This document shows, one piece after another, positions 11,868-23,972 of a DNA stretch of 64,000 bases. The DNA is taken from assembly GCF_000189635.1 (NCBI RefSeq), contig NW_002475999.1, positions 1 through 64,000 on the forward strand, read 5' to 3'. Positions within the stretch are counted from its first letter, which is position 1; every line of letters begins with the position of its first letter. A program made the translations under genes and the position numbers. The notes below the pieces were generated by a model. The model worked only from the letters and a program-made list of their open reading frames with translations, was not told the DNA's origin and did no database searches. This DNA comes from Tetrahymena thermophila SB210. Taxonomy: Eukaryota > Ciliophora > Oligohymenophorea > Hymenostomatida > Tetrahymenidae.

Positions 11868-12115
11868 ATTTTAAAAATAAGGATATTTCAGAGATTTTTT
11901 TGATATTATTCCATATTATTTTCAAATAACTTTGTTATTTTTCTTATTATTTTTACATTTTAAATAAAGCTAACGTCTTTTAGTCGAAAGTAACATTCAT
12001 ATTTTATACTTATAGTTTATAAACACATTTTTTTATTTAATTGTATTTTTTCTTAGATAGAAGTAACAATAAAAGTTATAACTAATAAAACTATTATAAA
12101 TGAAACCTTAGAAAA
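11868..12115 (-). pseudogene. Decayed remnant of the copy-2 C-terminal tail
   Basis: About 240 bp aligns along its length with the DNA encoding the TM/CxxC tail of the neighbouring gene (9720-9965), for example the shared blocks TTCAAATAACTTTGTTATTT and AAGTAACAATAAA. On the minus strand the equivalent frame keeps part of the hydrophobic helix, but the codons for the first CxxC read QTIS and the second pair is lost to substitutions and length changes. No start or upstream enzyme part remains. It probably marks a third tandem unit that was lost. Confidence 0.6.
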
Positions 12116-12519
12116 AATATATTGAAGAAAATAAAAAATAAAGAATGTCCAACCACAAATCTCATAATTAATTAGGACCTTATAGGAACTAATAACTAAA
12201 ATCTAAAAAATTTTTATATTTTAAATATAATCTAAAAATTTAAAATCAGGATATCATTGACTAACTCTATGATCATTTCTTTTTATTTAACAATTATTAT
12301 CTTCAAATTTATATTTATGTTTTTTTTCGATGAAGTAAAATAATTTAATGAGGATTAATAAAATTTTATTTGTAATAAGTATGAATTGGTTGCTGAGATA
12401 ATAAATAAATTAGACATATAAATAATTTATTTTTAATAAATATTTATAATTTATTTTTTTATCAAATTATCTTAACAATTATCGCTCACTCATTATATTC
12501 ACTAAAAAATTCATAAAGC
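12116..12519. other. Intergenic spacer
   Basis: AT-rich 3' flank of the HAD-hydrolase gene. No frame or element supported. Confidence 0.5.
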
Positions 12520-13963
12520 TCACTGTTATTTGTCAGAAGGCCATGGTCCTTAATAATGAATGCCCTCAAGATTAAAAATTAATTTAATTGCTTCTTCTAT
12601 ATCTTAAACAACATACTTTGCTGGGTCTTCGGGATCATTCACCACACCATTAAAAACACCAGTTCTTACTAAAATACTATTCCACCCAATAGAATTTGCT
12701 CCCTTGATATCAGATTTTGGATTATCTCCTATCATATAATAGTTTGTGGCTTCTAAATCATCTTGTAAAAAGTGTCTAGAATGTTTTTGAGCAAACTCAA
12801 ATTAAAGATATTAGGGTTTGCCATAAAATTGAATATTCATCTCGCCTTTATATAAAGTTTTATATGTGCTTTTTAGACATTCAATGAATGGTTCATTTAG
12901 TAGTCTAGGGAGTGGAAAAGAATCTTTGTAATATAAATCATTCATAGAACTAATAACAGGGATATGTTTTTTAGGAGGGATTAAGGGTATACCATTTGCA
13001 AAAGTACCATCCTCAGTAGATAGAAAATCCATAATTATTTATATTACATCTTCCCATCTATTAGGATATTATATAATAAAAATACCATGTACTTATAGAT
13101 ATTTATCAAAGTAAGAATCATCTTAAATCTAATAATTTATTATTAATAATTATTAAATAAAATATTCGTTATTTTAAATAAAAGATTTTTAAATATTTTT
13201 AACAATTTTTTTTTTTTTATTCATTAAAGATAATAAAAGTGATAGATAAATAGAAAATAAAATATTATTTTAGAAATTTAATAATAAACTTTAATTAAAA
13301 TCTAATTTGTTTTTATTATTTTTAGAAAGACGTGTTAGAGATTCTTTATGAACGAATAGAAGATATATTTTATTTGCTTTTAATTAAGTTTTTATTGGAT
13401 TTATTAGTTGTTTTTAAATAGCAAAATGAGTTATTTAATAATTGAATTACATTAAGTCTTTCTTTGAGCTCAGAGACAAGCTTTTTCCTGTCAACAGGAG
13501 CTTTGGATGTGTTAGGTACCATTTCAGGAAATAAGTCTAAATATTCATCTGCAGTTATATATTTCAGATTATTATCTTTAGCCACTTTATCGCAATCTTA
13601 ACCAACAAATAGTAGAAGCTTATCTTTGAATGCTTCAGTCTACCATAAATCCTTAAGAGGTGTATGATTTAAAATTTAATCTTTTTCAGTAAATTTAATA
13701 AACGAATCTTTCTCTTCATCGAAATCCATTGCCTTATTCACGATTAAGGCATGTTCTTTTTCACTAATACTTCCTCTATTTGTCAATAAGTAGAAAGGGA
13801 TCTAAGAATTAACATTAGGGTACTTATTAGGATCAATCTCACAAAGTCTTTTACGAATAATCCTAATCATATCTGCAGCTTTTGGTAGTGCATACATATT
13901 TTATTTTAGTACACCATCAACATCAGATACAATAACAGGCACTTTAATTTTCTGGTTTTGCAT
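12520..13963 (-). CDS. HAD-superfamily IIA hydrolase, HDHD5/CECR5-like
   Basis: Two exons, 13451..13963 and 12520..13128, both exact codon multiples; 373 aa. The N-terminus has the HAD nucleophile motif as VIVSDVDGVL (Asp14, Asp16). Motif II is YLLTNRG, and IIA cap sequence follows. Residues ~180-200 read IQYPNRWEDVIQIIMDFLST, matching the HDP-RxWxxxIQII signature of the CECR5/TIGR01456 group. Near the C-terminus MIGDNPKSDIKGAN is HAD motif IV binding Mg2+, and the end GPWPSDKQQ is family-like. In this group the protein is a predicted Mg-dependent phosphatase, often mitochondrial in animals; no targeting peptide is obvious here. The 322-nt intron is one of the longer ones in the window. Confidence 0.85.
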
Positions 13964-14869
13964 TGTTTTAGAAAACTATTTTATTACTTAAAAATTTAGC
14001 ATGTTTGTTTGTTGTTTGTATTATTTTTCTTTTCAAGAAATATTTGAGTGAATTTAAATTTTAATTGATCAAAATAATTAATTTTTATTGAATGAATCCA
14101 AATGTAAGTGAAAACATTTGCAAAAGCTGCCATTTATTTTTTTTTATCAAACTATAATTTACATAATAAAGAAGATTTATTTAGTTCAAAAGAGTTCTTA
14201 TAGAAACTTTATTAGAAATTTTCGTTTTTCTAAATTTAATAATATTTTTTTTTAAATAATTATGAACATTCACAAAATTAAATATAATGATCTTTAGTTC
14301 TATTTAAATTAAATCAATCTAGAAAATATTGGTAAAAGTATATCAATTAGATTCTTAATTAGCAATAGTTTTAAAACAATTAAATTATATACAAAAAATC
14401 GAGCCTAAAAAGATTAAATATTCACAAAAATCAAATATTTTAATTGGTTTTAAATTTAATATCGTTTTAATCAAACTTAATTTATTAATTTTTAATTATT
14501 TTTAAAAAATTATATCAATAATTATTCAAGAGTTCCTACTGTAGTAGAAAAATTTACAATTCAACTTATTTACTAATTAGAATTTAAAGTAATATATTTC
14601 TTTTCAAATTTTTGAAAATTTTAATTTTGCCAATAATTTGATAGAATAACAAAGATGCTTATTAAAGTAAATTTGAATGAATACGAGTTTTCAAAATTTT
14701 GATTTTAACAAAAAATATAATACTTTACTAATAATGTTCACAAATTTATGCAATTCTTATTAAATATTAACTTTATTCAAGAAATTAATTCAAATTAAAA
14801 ATCATTGTTTTTAATTTATTTATATTGATTTTTACAATTTTAACATAATTAAGAAGGATAAATACAAAA
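13964..14869. other. Divergent intergenic (shared promoter region)
   Basis: Lies between a minus-strand and a plus-strand gene and so holds both promoters. Uniformly AT-rich; no element recognised beyond poly-A/T runs. Confidence 0.5.
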
Positions 14870-17365
14870 ATGATTGTTAATAGATAAGCAGGAATAATTC
14901 AAAGAAAAGCTTCGTAAAATTTTTCAGAATAACAAATTAGCTAGCCTACAAGAAATAGTATTGAGTGGAAAAACAAAAAATAAGCTTTTAATAACTCTGC
15001 ATAGCAAATTCTTTCTAGAGGGAGTATGAACGATAAAATATATTAACTGGAAGATTTCAATGATATAGAGAATACAAATAACATTAATGTTATCTAAAAT
15101 TAGAATATTTTTTTTGAAAACAATTTAAATGAAAATGGGATAACTTTAGATGGCTCATCGAAATTATTTATATAAAAGAATATTCAAACAAGCATTACAT
15201 AAGATGGTAGAGATAGAGAAATAAGTTTTTCTAAAAATGAAGAGCTAAGCGATCAGCCATCTATGAGTAAAGATGGAGATCATAATATTCTATTAAATAC
15301 TTAGAATGGTTTTGCAAGAATATCACAAAAAAAATCATTTATTGGAGACGATCAGAAGATTGACTTATATTCAAATGTTTAAAATAATATGTAGCAATAA
15401 TAGTAAACAAGTAGAAGAGAAAATATGAATTTCTAAAAAAATTGTGCAAGTTAGTAGTATGAATAGGTATTAACTGATTTAGGAACAGACGAAGATATAG
15501 AAATATCTAATAATACTAGTGCACTCATTTTGAATAATATTAGTGTTTCAAATTAGAATGCCTAAACAGATGTTTTATCTTAATAAAGAAAATCCTAGTA
15601 AAATATAAGTGAAAATATTAATTAAATGAATCATAATTTTTAATTACCTTCTAGAAGATCTACTTCGTCTTTACATTCAAACAACTCATAAAATATGGTT
15701 TCTGTGCCTCAGTAAAACTTTCAATAATAGCTAACTTTTTAAAAAAATGTATTTAGAAAGTTGGAAGATTAAATAGACTCTGATGATAAGTAGAGCTAAA
15801 ATGAAGAATATTTCAAAAAAAGACCTCCAAGTGCTTAGGGGTTCAAGCACTAAGTAGCTGCATTTAATATTCCTAAATCTATATCAAATAATTAGATTTA
15901 ACAAAAAGAATAAGTATAATAGCAAACTTATACTACTTATTAGGATAATAATGCAAAAAGCTAGCAATAAAACCATGAAATAATGTAATTAAATTAAAAT
16001 TAAGCACCTCAAGTATAATAATAAAATACATATGCAACAAGTATTGTTAATTATTGTAATCAAACATCAACTGAAGATTAATTTGAATATAATGATGACG
16101 AGACTGCGCCTCTACCTTCTACTTTTAGAAGAATTTTGAATGAAAACGGGTTAAAATACAATGTTTAGGAATATGACAGACTTGTAAAAATGATTCCAAA
16201 TGAATCTGAAATGAATAGATTTAAATATTACTTTTTGCCTTTAAAAATATAAGAGCAAGAAAAAATTATTGATTAAAGCAACTAAAATATACTTTAATTA
16301 CAAGAATCTATTTAGATACTTCTAAAAAGAGAATCCTAAATTAGACAAGAATATTCTGAGTATTAATCTTAAGTATAGAGAGATATCAGCTAGCTTCAAG
16401 ATAGGCAAAAGCAACTTAGCAAAGACTTGATGGATAAAGAAAATATGATATAATCAGTTCAAATATAAGTTGAGAGTAAAAACAATGAAATTCAATCCCT
16501 TTAGTTAAAAGTAATCAATTAATTAATTAATTAATTAATACTAAATTTTATTAAAAATATCTCCAGCTTTACTAAAATAAATTTTTTTTTACTATTATTG
16601 ACATAATGATATCATGTTTGACAAAAATGAATATTAATAATAAATAGAATTATTTTTAAAAAAATTTTTGAAAGTTTTAATACAATATTATTTATTTAAA
16701 TAAAGTTATAGAAGCAGAGATTAGATTTCTCAAATTACGAGCAGACAAAAGCTGAAATTGAATTTAGTATGAAAGAAAAAGATATGAAAATAGAATTAAT
16801 AATGAAGGAAAATTAAGAGATTAAAATAGAGAACAAATAATTAAGAGAAGAAAAGCTATAGCTAGTCGAATAAATAACAGAATTAGAAAGAAATATATAA
16901 ATTAAGGACAGTAAAGCAGCAAAGTTAATTATAGATAGAAAAAATTAGAATGATGACTATAGTATTAGATAAAATGCTTTATTGTAAGAGAATCAATAAT
17001 TAAGAGAAGAAATGAATTTGCTCACTGGATAAAATAGGAAACTAATGAAAAATTTGCAAGACTATAAATCTGAATTAGAAAGCTTAAAATAAACGGTGTT
17101 TGATTTAGCTAGCAGTATACCTTCATTTAAAAGTATTTAAATAGAATAATATCATAACAATAACAATTCAGCTTAAGATTAAATCCCTTCCACACTTGTA
17201 AATTAATACATAGAATTACTTAAACAGCAGCTATAACATCTAAAAAGTGTAGAAGAGTATTAAAGTAAAAAAGGAGTTAGTTAAAAAGCAGATGGATTTC
17301 CAAAGAAAGACTAAAATAAATTTGAAGGAAATGTTTCAACCTTTAGAAGATAAGAACTAGACTGA
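14870..17365 (+). CDS. Unrecognised Q/N-rich protein with C-terminal coiled coil
   Basis: Two exons, 14870..16510 and 16706..17365, both exact codon multiples; 766 aa, TGA stop. The first ~400 residues are low-complexity, rich in N, Q and S, with glutamine mostly encoded by TAA and TAG. From residue ~425 (LPSTFRRILNENG) the composition becomes ordinary, and ~residues 470-690 are strongly charged with heptad-like K/E/L patterning (for example MKEKDMKIELIMKEN), i.e. a long coiled coil. No catalytic motif is visible. Candidate roles are a cytoskeletal or basal-body scaffold, but that is a guess from architecture only. Confidence 0.8.
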
Positions 17366-18185
17366 TTTTTTGAGTTACAACTATTAAAAATTGTTAATAA
17401 AAAAAATTACTATAACATTATAATATTAAAAAGTTAATCTATAAATTGTAATAGTTACTTTTGATTTTTATATATCTAACCAAATTTTAATAAAACTTAG
17501 TTCATCTAAGGTATAATTTTAAGAAAAACTTTTAATGATATTATTCTTTTATTTTTTTATTTACCAACTGAATCTAACTCTGTTACAGACATCTAAGATT
17601 TTTCATGGTAGTAAGTTTAAAATATCATATGGTGTTACACAAATAAATTAATTGCAAAATCTAGAAGCAATAGAATTAAATGGTCATTTAATAGCGAGAT
17701 TTCTTAATTAAAGCTAATATTTTAAAAATCGATCAGTTTTTATTTTAAAAATAGAATAGCTATTAGATAGATATGTTAAAATTTTTAATATATTTTAGGC
17801 TGTATTGTTTTTAATAAGGCTTGTAATTTCTATTTTTTACTTCTTAATTTTATTACTTACAAATTTTATATCGTGAAAATCTTAATAATCAATCTTTAAT
17901 TAACAAATATTGCAAAATTATAAATTTTTTCAAAATATTAGTCAAATCCCAAAACAAGATTTGTGAGAATGTAAATTATATTAAAAAAATAATATTTATG
18001 ATGAAATAAATGATCTTTACTCTGCATCTATTTATTAATAATTTGATTAATTTATAAATAATAATTATTTAATTGCAAAAATAATCAAAAAGATTCAATA
18101 ACTATTATCATTTAAAGTATCTTAAAGCATTAAGTAAAACGCTAGAATCTCAAATATTTGTTAATTATTTTTGTTGAAACCTGAA
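17366..18185. other. Intergenic; may contain upstream exon of the CNB gene
   Basis: AT-rich. From about 17962 the frame of the next gene is open with plausible protein (KKIQQLLSF ... FLLKPEMKQER) but has no ATG. A 5' exon with its own ATG (for example near 17999) may therefore be spliced in; I could not settle the junction. Confidence 0.45.
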
Positions 18186-19588
18186 ATGAAATAAGAGAGA
18201 GTAGTTAACAATTTTTTAAGGAGTGTTACTATTTTGTGTCATTTATCTAATAACAGCTTGAATAAAATATAACAAAATTTGGAAAAGAAGACATACTAAA
18301 AAGGTGAAATAGTTGTTAATGAAGGCTAATCTTTAGATTATATCTATCTCATATTTGAAGGAGAATTTGTGGTAAAATAACTTAAAATTAATTATTTTAA
18401 TTAAAAATCTTTGTTTGTTTTCTACATATATTTTAATATGTTTTAAAGATTAATAAAAAAATAGATGTTGTCTTTTAAATAAGTGAACTTGAAAGCAAAA
18501 AGGAAAGCAAGAAAGTTAGTGTGGTCTAAATTTCTTCATCTCACTTTTTCGGTTGCTAAGAATTAATTTAGAATATTCCATCATAATTTTAACTAGTGGC
18601 TCATACTGATCAATGTATAGCTTATTTGATCCCAAAAAAAGACTTATTCAATTTAATAACCTTTGAAGAAGAGCATCTTAAAAGAGTGGTTAAGATCTGC
18701 GATGCATGGAATTAATTTCTAATTGACTTGGTTACAAAAGCTTAGAAATTGATTGTGAGTAAAAAGTAATTCTTAGTATAAAATAAGCTACAAATTAAAG
18801 AAGCTGAAAAAATTTAAAAAATTAAAGAAGCGAAAGTCTTAAACAGATTCCTACCAGAGATATGCTCAGAAACACCAAAAAATAAAAAGATATCTTAAGC
18901 CTAAGATGTAACTTCTTTAAAGCATACATTGAATGAACTTCTTCCATCTCGTATCAAAGGCATTAAAAGTATGGCTAATCTATAGTAAAAATCTGATATT
19001 TTTTCTGAGGAGTTTTATCAAAAAACAAACAATCAAGAGAGAGCCAAATTAGATTAAGTTCGTTATGATAAATAGCTTGTGAATTTTAATTTATAAAACA
19101 GATCAAATATCATTTATAATAAAGTAGAAATATTTGCCTACTCTAAGAACGATGAAAATATCATCAGTTAACCTCGTGCTTACAAAAATGAGCTTATTAA
19201 AAAAATAAACAAAGCTAAGTAACAAGAAGGAGAAGATTTAGGTTAAGTCACGCCTAAATAAATTACATCACCAAAACATGAAAAATATTTTAAAAGTATT
19301 GATAAAAGGCTTTGTGATCTTAAAAATAAATATTCTGGTTCTCAGAACTCTCTTAATTCATACCTAACTTTAGATTCTCCTAAAAGTATAAGTAATATAA
19401 ATGACTACAGCAAATATATTGATCAACCTAATTCAATCTTTCACTCACCAAAATATAGATCACTTAATTTGGGATTTACTTCAATTAAATAACCAAAATC
19501 AATAATAATATAAAAATCAAATAACAAAACTAATAATCAATCATCTCTCACCAGTATAAATGTATCTCCTTATTCGACACCACTTTGA
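18186..19588 (+). CDS. Cyclic-nucleotide-binding-fold protein, ligand site degenerate
   Basis: Two exons, 18186..18371 and 18449..19588, in frame to TGA; at least 441 aa. The N-terminal 150 residues follow the CNB beta-roll: KGEIVVNEGQSLDYIYLIFE, then FFGCQELIQNIPSQFQLVAH. In PKA/EPAC-type domains the phosphate-binding cassette is GExAL...PRAAT; here the Glu is kept (CQEL) but the Arg is replaced by Gln (PSQFQ). cAMP/cGMP binding is therefore doubtful. The rest (~300 residues) is basic, polar and low in recognisable motifs, with a short K/E helix near residue 205. The true start may be upstream, because LLKPEMKQERVVNNFL looks like the usual helical lead-in of ciliate CNB proteins. Confidence 0.72.
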
Positions 19589-20589
19589 TATTATTTAAAA
19601 TATAAATCTACTACTAAACTAAATATAATCATATTGCCTAATGTATAATTTAATTTAAATTAAAAATATCATGCTTAATTATTTATATTAAAAATTAAAT
19701 AAAAAACTAAATAGCTTTCACTATTGAATATTCTATATTTATTGGTATAAATTAAACATTTTAGATTTATCTAATTGTACTAAAAAATTTTAAATAAAGC
19801 TCATTTATTATTTTCATAATTTAATATAATTTTTTTTCAATTTAATTTCATCTGTCTTTCAATTTTAAAAAGAGTTTTTATAAACATAATTTATTTTAAA
19901 AGCACCTTTTAAAATTGTAAATAGTTTTAGCTAAATTAAATAAAATCAGAAACTTAAATTCAACTAATAATAATGGATCTATTAAAATAACTAAATTTAT
20001 TTTTAAAAATTAAATATTAGCAAAAAAGTATTTGTTTAGGTATCTTCTCTACTAATTTTTTTTATAAATCAAATTTTTATTAAATTTTTCAAAAGTTTTT
20101 TTGAAAAAATGTTATCATAATAAAGTGAATAGTATGTTTTTATAAATTTAGAATACAATTTAATCTTCTAAAACTTAATTCTTTTTGCTTTAGCTAAATA
20201 ATAAAATAAAATTTATAAAATACATATTTGAATTTTATTTTACTTGAAAATAAATAAATAAATGGATTTAAACGTAATAATTAATTAGTAACAAAAGATT
20301 TGTTTGATTGATATTCATTTAAATTTGATTATTAATGCTAAGAACTATCTAGGAATTAAAAGCCGTTGAAATTATACAAAATTTGTAATTAAGTGTTTTA
20401 ATATTAATTAATTTGAAATCAAAAATTTTTTTAATTAATTTGCAATTAAATTAGAGTGTTCAAAAATTGAATAGTAAATATTATTAATTAAAATAACTAA
20501 ATTATAAAGCACAAGGCAAACTTTAATTTTATTATACTAGCAAGCAAAGAAAGAAAGGATAGATAAAAAATAATACAATAGTTTATTAC
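19589..20589. other. Intergenic spacer
   Basis: About 1 kb of AT-rich DNA between two plus-strand genes, with A/T homopolymers. No frame, RNA gene or repeat supported. Confidence 0.55.
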
Positions 20590-23075
20590 ATGGATAGCAT
20601 ATATTCAGATGATGACTCTCTTCCTACATTCTAGGAAGCTGATATTTTGGCTTGTTTTTAAGATAAATCTCAAATTATAGATAACTCAGACAAAAAACTT
20701 GATGTCAGCTATAGTAACAGGTTGCTTAATTTCTTAAAGTATGATTAAAATAAAGCAAGTACAAAAAATTCCTTTTTAGAATTAGAAAATTAATCAAATG
20801 CAAATGCTCTTTAGTAAGGATAAAGCGAGTCAAAAGAAGTCTTTAATCAATCATTTATACCTCCTGATGAAGAAGGATAGTAATTGAAAATATAGTAACA
20901 GATTTAATAAAAAGGATTGCTTAAAAGACAAGATGAAAAGAAGTCATTTGCTATACCTTTTAGCTCATAATAGTAAATACAAATTTAAAATTAACAAAGA
21001 ATAATGGATAAGTTTGATAGACCTCCACTCTCTTAAAGGCTAGACACTAGATCAAATCTTATGAATTCAACAACTTAATAAAATTTTAAAAAAGCAAACA
21101 ATATTTCATCATAGTAGAGCTTAACTGATCGAAATCATACTGATGGCTTTAATCCTTTTTAAGATATTGCACAACCCATTAAAAGAGAAGTATCTTCTGT
21201 AAGTTTAAGAAGCTCGAGGGAAGGAAAACTCTAAGCAGAAAATATAAAAAATTTTTATTTGGATCTTTAAAAATAAATGGAAAAACCAAAAATAAATGAT
21301 GAAAACTACTCTGAAAAGGAAAATTTAAATCCAAATATTCAGTAATAAAATTCAATTAAATCAATACAAGTAGAAGACATTCAGCTCCAAAAAAATATAT
21401 TTTAAAAAAAAGTAACTTATTGTTTAAATGAAATAATTAGTAATTTTTAATTTTATTTTCTTATTAAATTATTTAGAATAGCAATAAATAGTTTCAAAAT
21501 ATTGCTACTATAGATGATAAAGTTAAAGGGAAATAAAATTAATAGGCTAAGTAAACTTAGTAAGATTTATCAAATAATAAAGAAGAGGCTTAATAAGTCA
21601 AGGTTCATAAATAAAGTGGGTATCTTTTTATTGATGACGAGTAAAATAGCATCTCTGAGTCTAAAAACTCAAATGATACAGCAAAGCAAATTGATAACTA
21701 TCAAAGTCAAAAAGCTCTTTAAGAATAAAAATAATATTACCTTCATGAATAAAAAAATAGCTTGGAGTAAAATGATATTCTCTAAATTGTTACTAAAATA
21801 AGAGGAATTAAGTAATAAATAGATGATGTAAATAAAATTATAAATTTGAAAAAGAAAGAGATTGATAATTTTATGAAAAGTTCTACTTTTTAAAATTCTT
21901 CAATTGCCCTTTAGAAGAGTAAGGAAGAAGATCAAAATACACTCAAAAAACTAACTGCTTCAACTGCTTTTCTCAACATCAAATATTAAGAAATGACTTA
22001 AAATTGCAATGATTATATGCAAAAGAGAGACAAGCTTAATTATATTTCAAATTAATGTGAAAGCACTCAAGATTAGCTTAATTAAGAAAATACTAGCAGC
22101 TTTGTTAGTAAATACAACAATAATCATCTCTAAAATTATCTGTCATAAAATACTACATAAATAAATAACTCTTCAATAATTTAAATTTAATCAAATAGCA
22201 AATAAAATTGTCATTAAAATGGTTTTTATTCTGCTAATTATGTTTAAATCAGCAGCTCTAATAAATAAAACGCTGTAGTTTAATAAATGTAAGCTAGTAA
22301 ATCAAATTCTATTGAAAAAAGAGAAAAGGAAAGTAATTCTAAATCTTACGCTTCATCTTCCAACATAAATACTCTTTGTACTTCTAGAAGTAACTAAAAA
22401 TCTTAATAAAATGGTTACTCATAAGATAAAATTCAAGGCGAAGGATTCTCAACTTATAGGGAATATTCTTCTAATAAAAATCAAAGTTTTTGCAGCAACA
22501 ATTCGTTTTCATAAAATGAATAACAATTTTTAAATTAAAACAAATAAAACATTTATAAAAACTAAAAACCTCAATCTTATCATCAAAAATAATCTGATAG
22601 CTTAGCAATTACTTCTTCTTAATCTAATTTTTAGACTTAAAGTTAATGCCTTAGAACTAAAAGCTAAGAAAGTAAAAATCAAATTAGTAAGGAAAATTCA
22701 GTTGTTTATGATCAAAACAATTAGGTTTCTTCTCAAGAAATGATCTAAAACTTAATTTCTAAGCTAAGCTTGAATAAATACACAAATAAATTAAATAAAT
22801 TACTCCAAAATCACCCTTAAAATATTCAAAGTAATACAAAAGACCCAAAAAATATTTATAAGTAAAGTGTAGATTAGTAAAAAGCATCTTAAATAATTCC
22901 ATAAAAGATAAATCCTTAGCTAGCAAAAGCTCCTTCGTAATAAAATTTAATAACACAGAATAGTAGTTAATTTTAGCAATAAATTACATAATAACCAGTT
23001 AAATAAGCAAGATCTTATTCTTATTAAGAGAAATTTTCTTTGCAAAAATAGCAATAACAAGCTAAATAAATTTGA
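20590..23075 (+). CDS. Unrecognised Q/N/S-rich low-complexity protein
   Basis: Two exons, 20590..21411 and 21477..23075, both exact codon multiples; 806 aa, TGA stop. Starts MDSIYSDDDSLPTFQEAD. The first ~350 residues have short acidic and proline patches (FIPPDEEG, FDRPPLSQR). A modest charged helix lies near ~residues 390-430 (KIRGIKQQIDDVNKIINLKK). The last ~350 residues are almost entirely S, N, Q and K. No domain recognised. Composition resembles the gene at 14870 and the tail of the gene at 23973, so these are likely disordered scaffold or granule-type proteins; function unknown. Confidence 0.78.
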
Positions 23076-23972
23076 AAAAGTTAAAAAAATTAATAGCAAT
23101 TTATTCATAAAACTATAATATATATTTATATAAAATATCTTTTTAATTTAATTAATTTTTATATTTAGCATGATTTCCAAAGCTAATCATTTGTATATCC
23201 TATCATTAATATCAATTTATTTTTAGCTCTCTAAATTCTTTTATTTATTCTTAAAATTTATTTATTGAAAAAATTTTTAAAAAATGTGTAAAGCTAGAAA
23301 TTTTTTTTTTTATTTGTAGATTTCTAAAATTAAAAATCTTTTTTTTAATAAAATTTAAAGTTTAAATGGAGAAAATTGAATTTTTTTTTAAAGAAAACTT
23401 TATTTCTTAAAATAATTCTTTATTTTATCTAATATTAAGAGGAATTTTGTCAATAATTGAAAAATAAAATTGTTAATAAGTACAATAAATAAAATGATAT
23501 ATTTTTTGTTTAAGTAGTTATTTTATATTTAAATAATAGGTTTGTTTATTGATAAATAAATATTTTATAGTGAAGGATTTGATAAGTTTATAATTAATTA
23601 CTAATAAATGAATAGCAATTTAATATAAAGATATGAATATATACATGATAGGTAGATAGATATATAGATAGATAGATCAATATTATATTAATTGTTTTCT
23701 TTTTGATAAAAAATTTTAATTAGTGAAATTATAATTGAACATAATTTTTTTTTGCCAATTTTTAAGATAAATATCTAATTTAGTCATTATTTATTTCAGG
23801 TATTCGATTTCTAAAAATATAATTTTTAATATATTTATGATAGTTTATGTTGGTTATTTTCATTAATTATTTATAAAATATATATTAATATTGTTAAATA
23901 GGAAAAAAATTAAGTAGTGGAAACGATTCTCATTTGTTTAAATCTAATTAATTACTCTATTTAAAAATCATC
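23076..23972. other. Convergent intergenic with GATA microsatellite
   Basis: Space between the 3' ends of two convergent genes. A TAGA/GATA microsatellite lies at about 23651-23678. Otherwise AT-rich with no supported feature. Confidence 0.55.

Noticed and set aside
13370..13585. 71-aa protein ending in NKSNKNLIKSK
   Set aside because: First exon of the HAD hydrolase read into its 322-nt intron; the donor GTAATT gives exact phase.
21514..21801. 95-aa plus-strand ORF of K-rich sequence
   Set aside because: Off-frame shadow of the Q/N/S-rich gene at 20590-23075.
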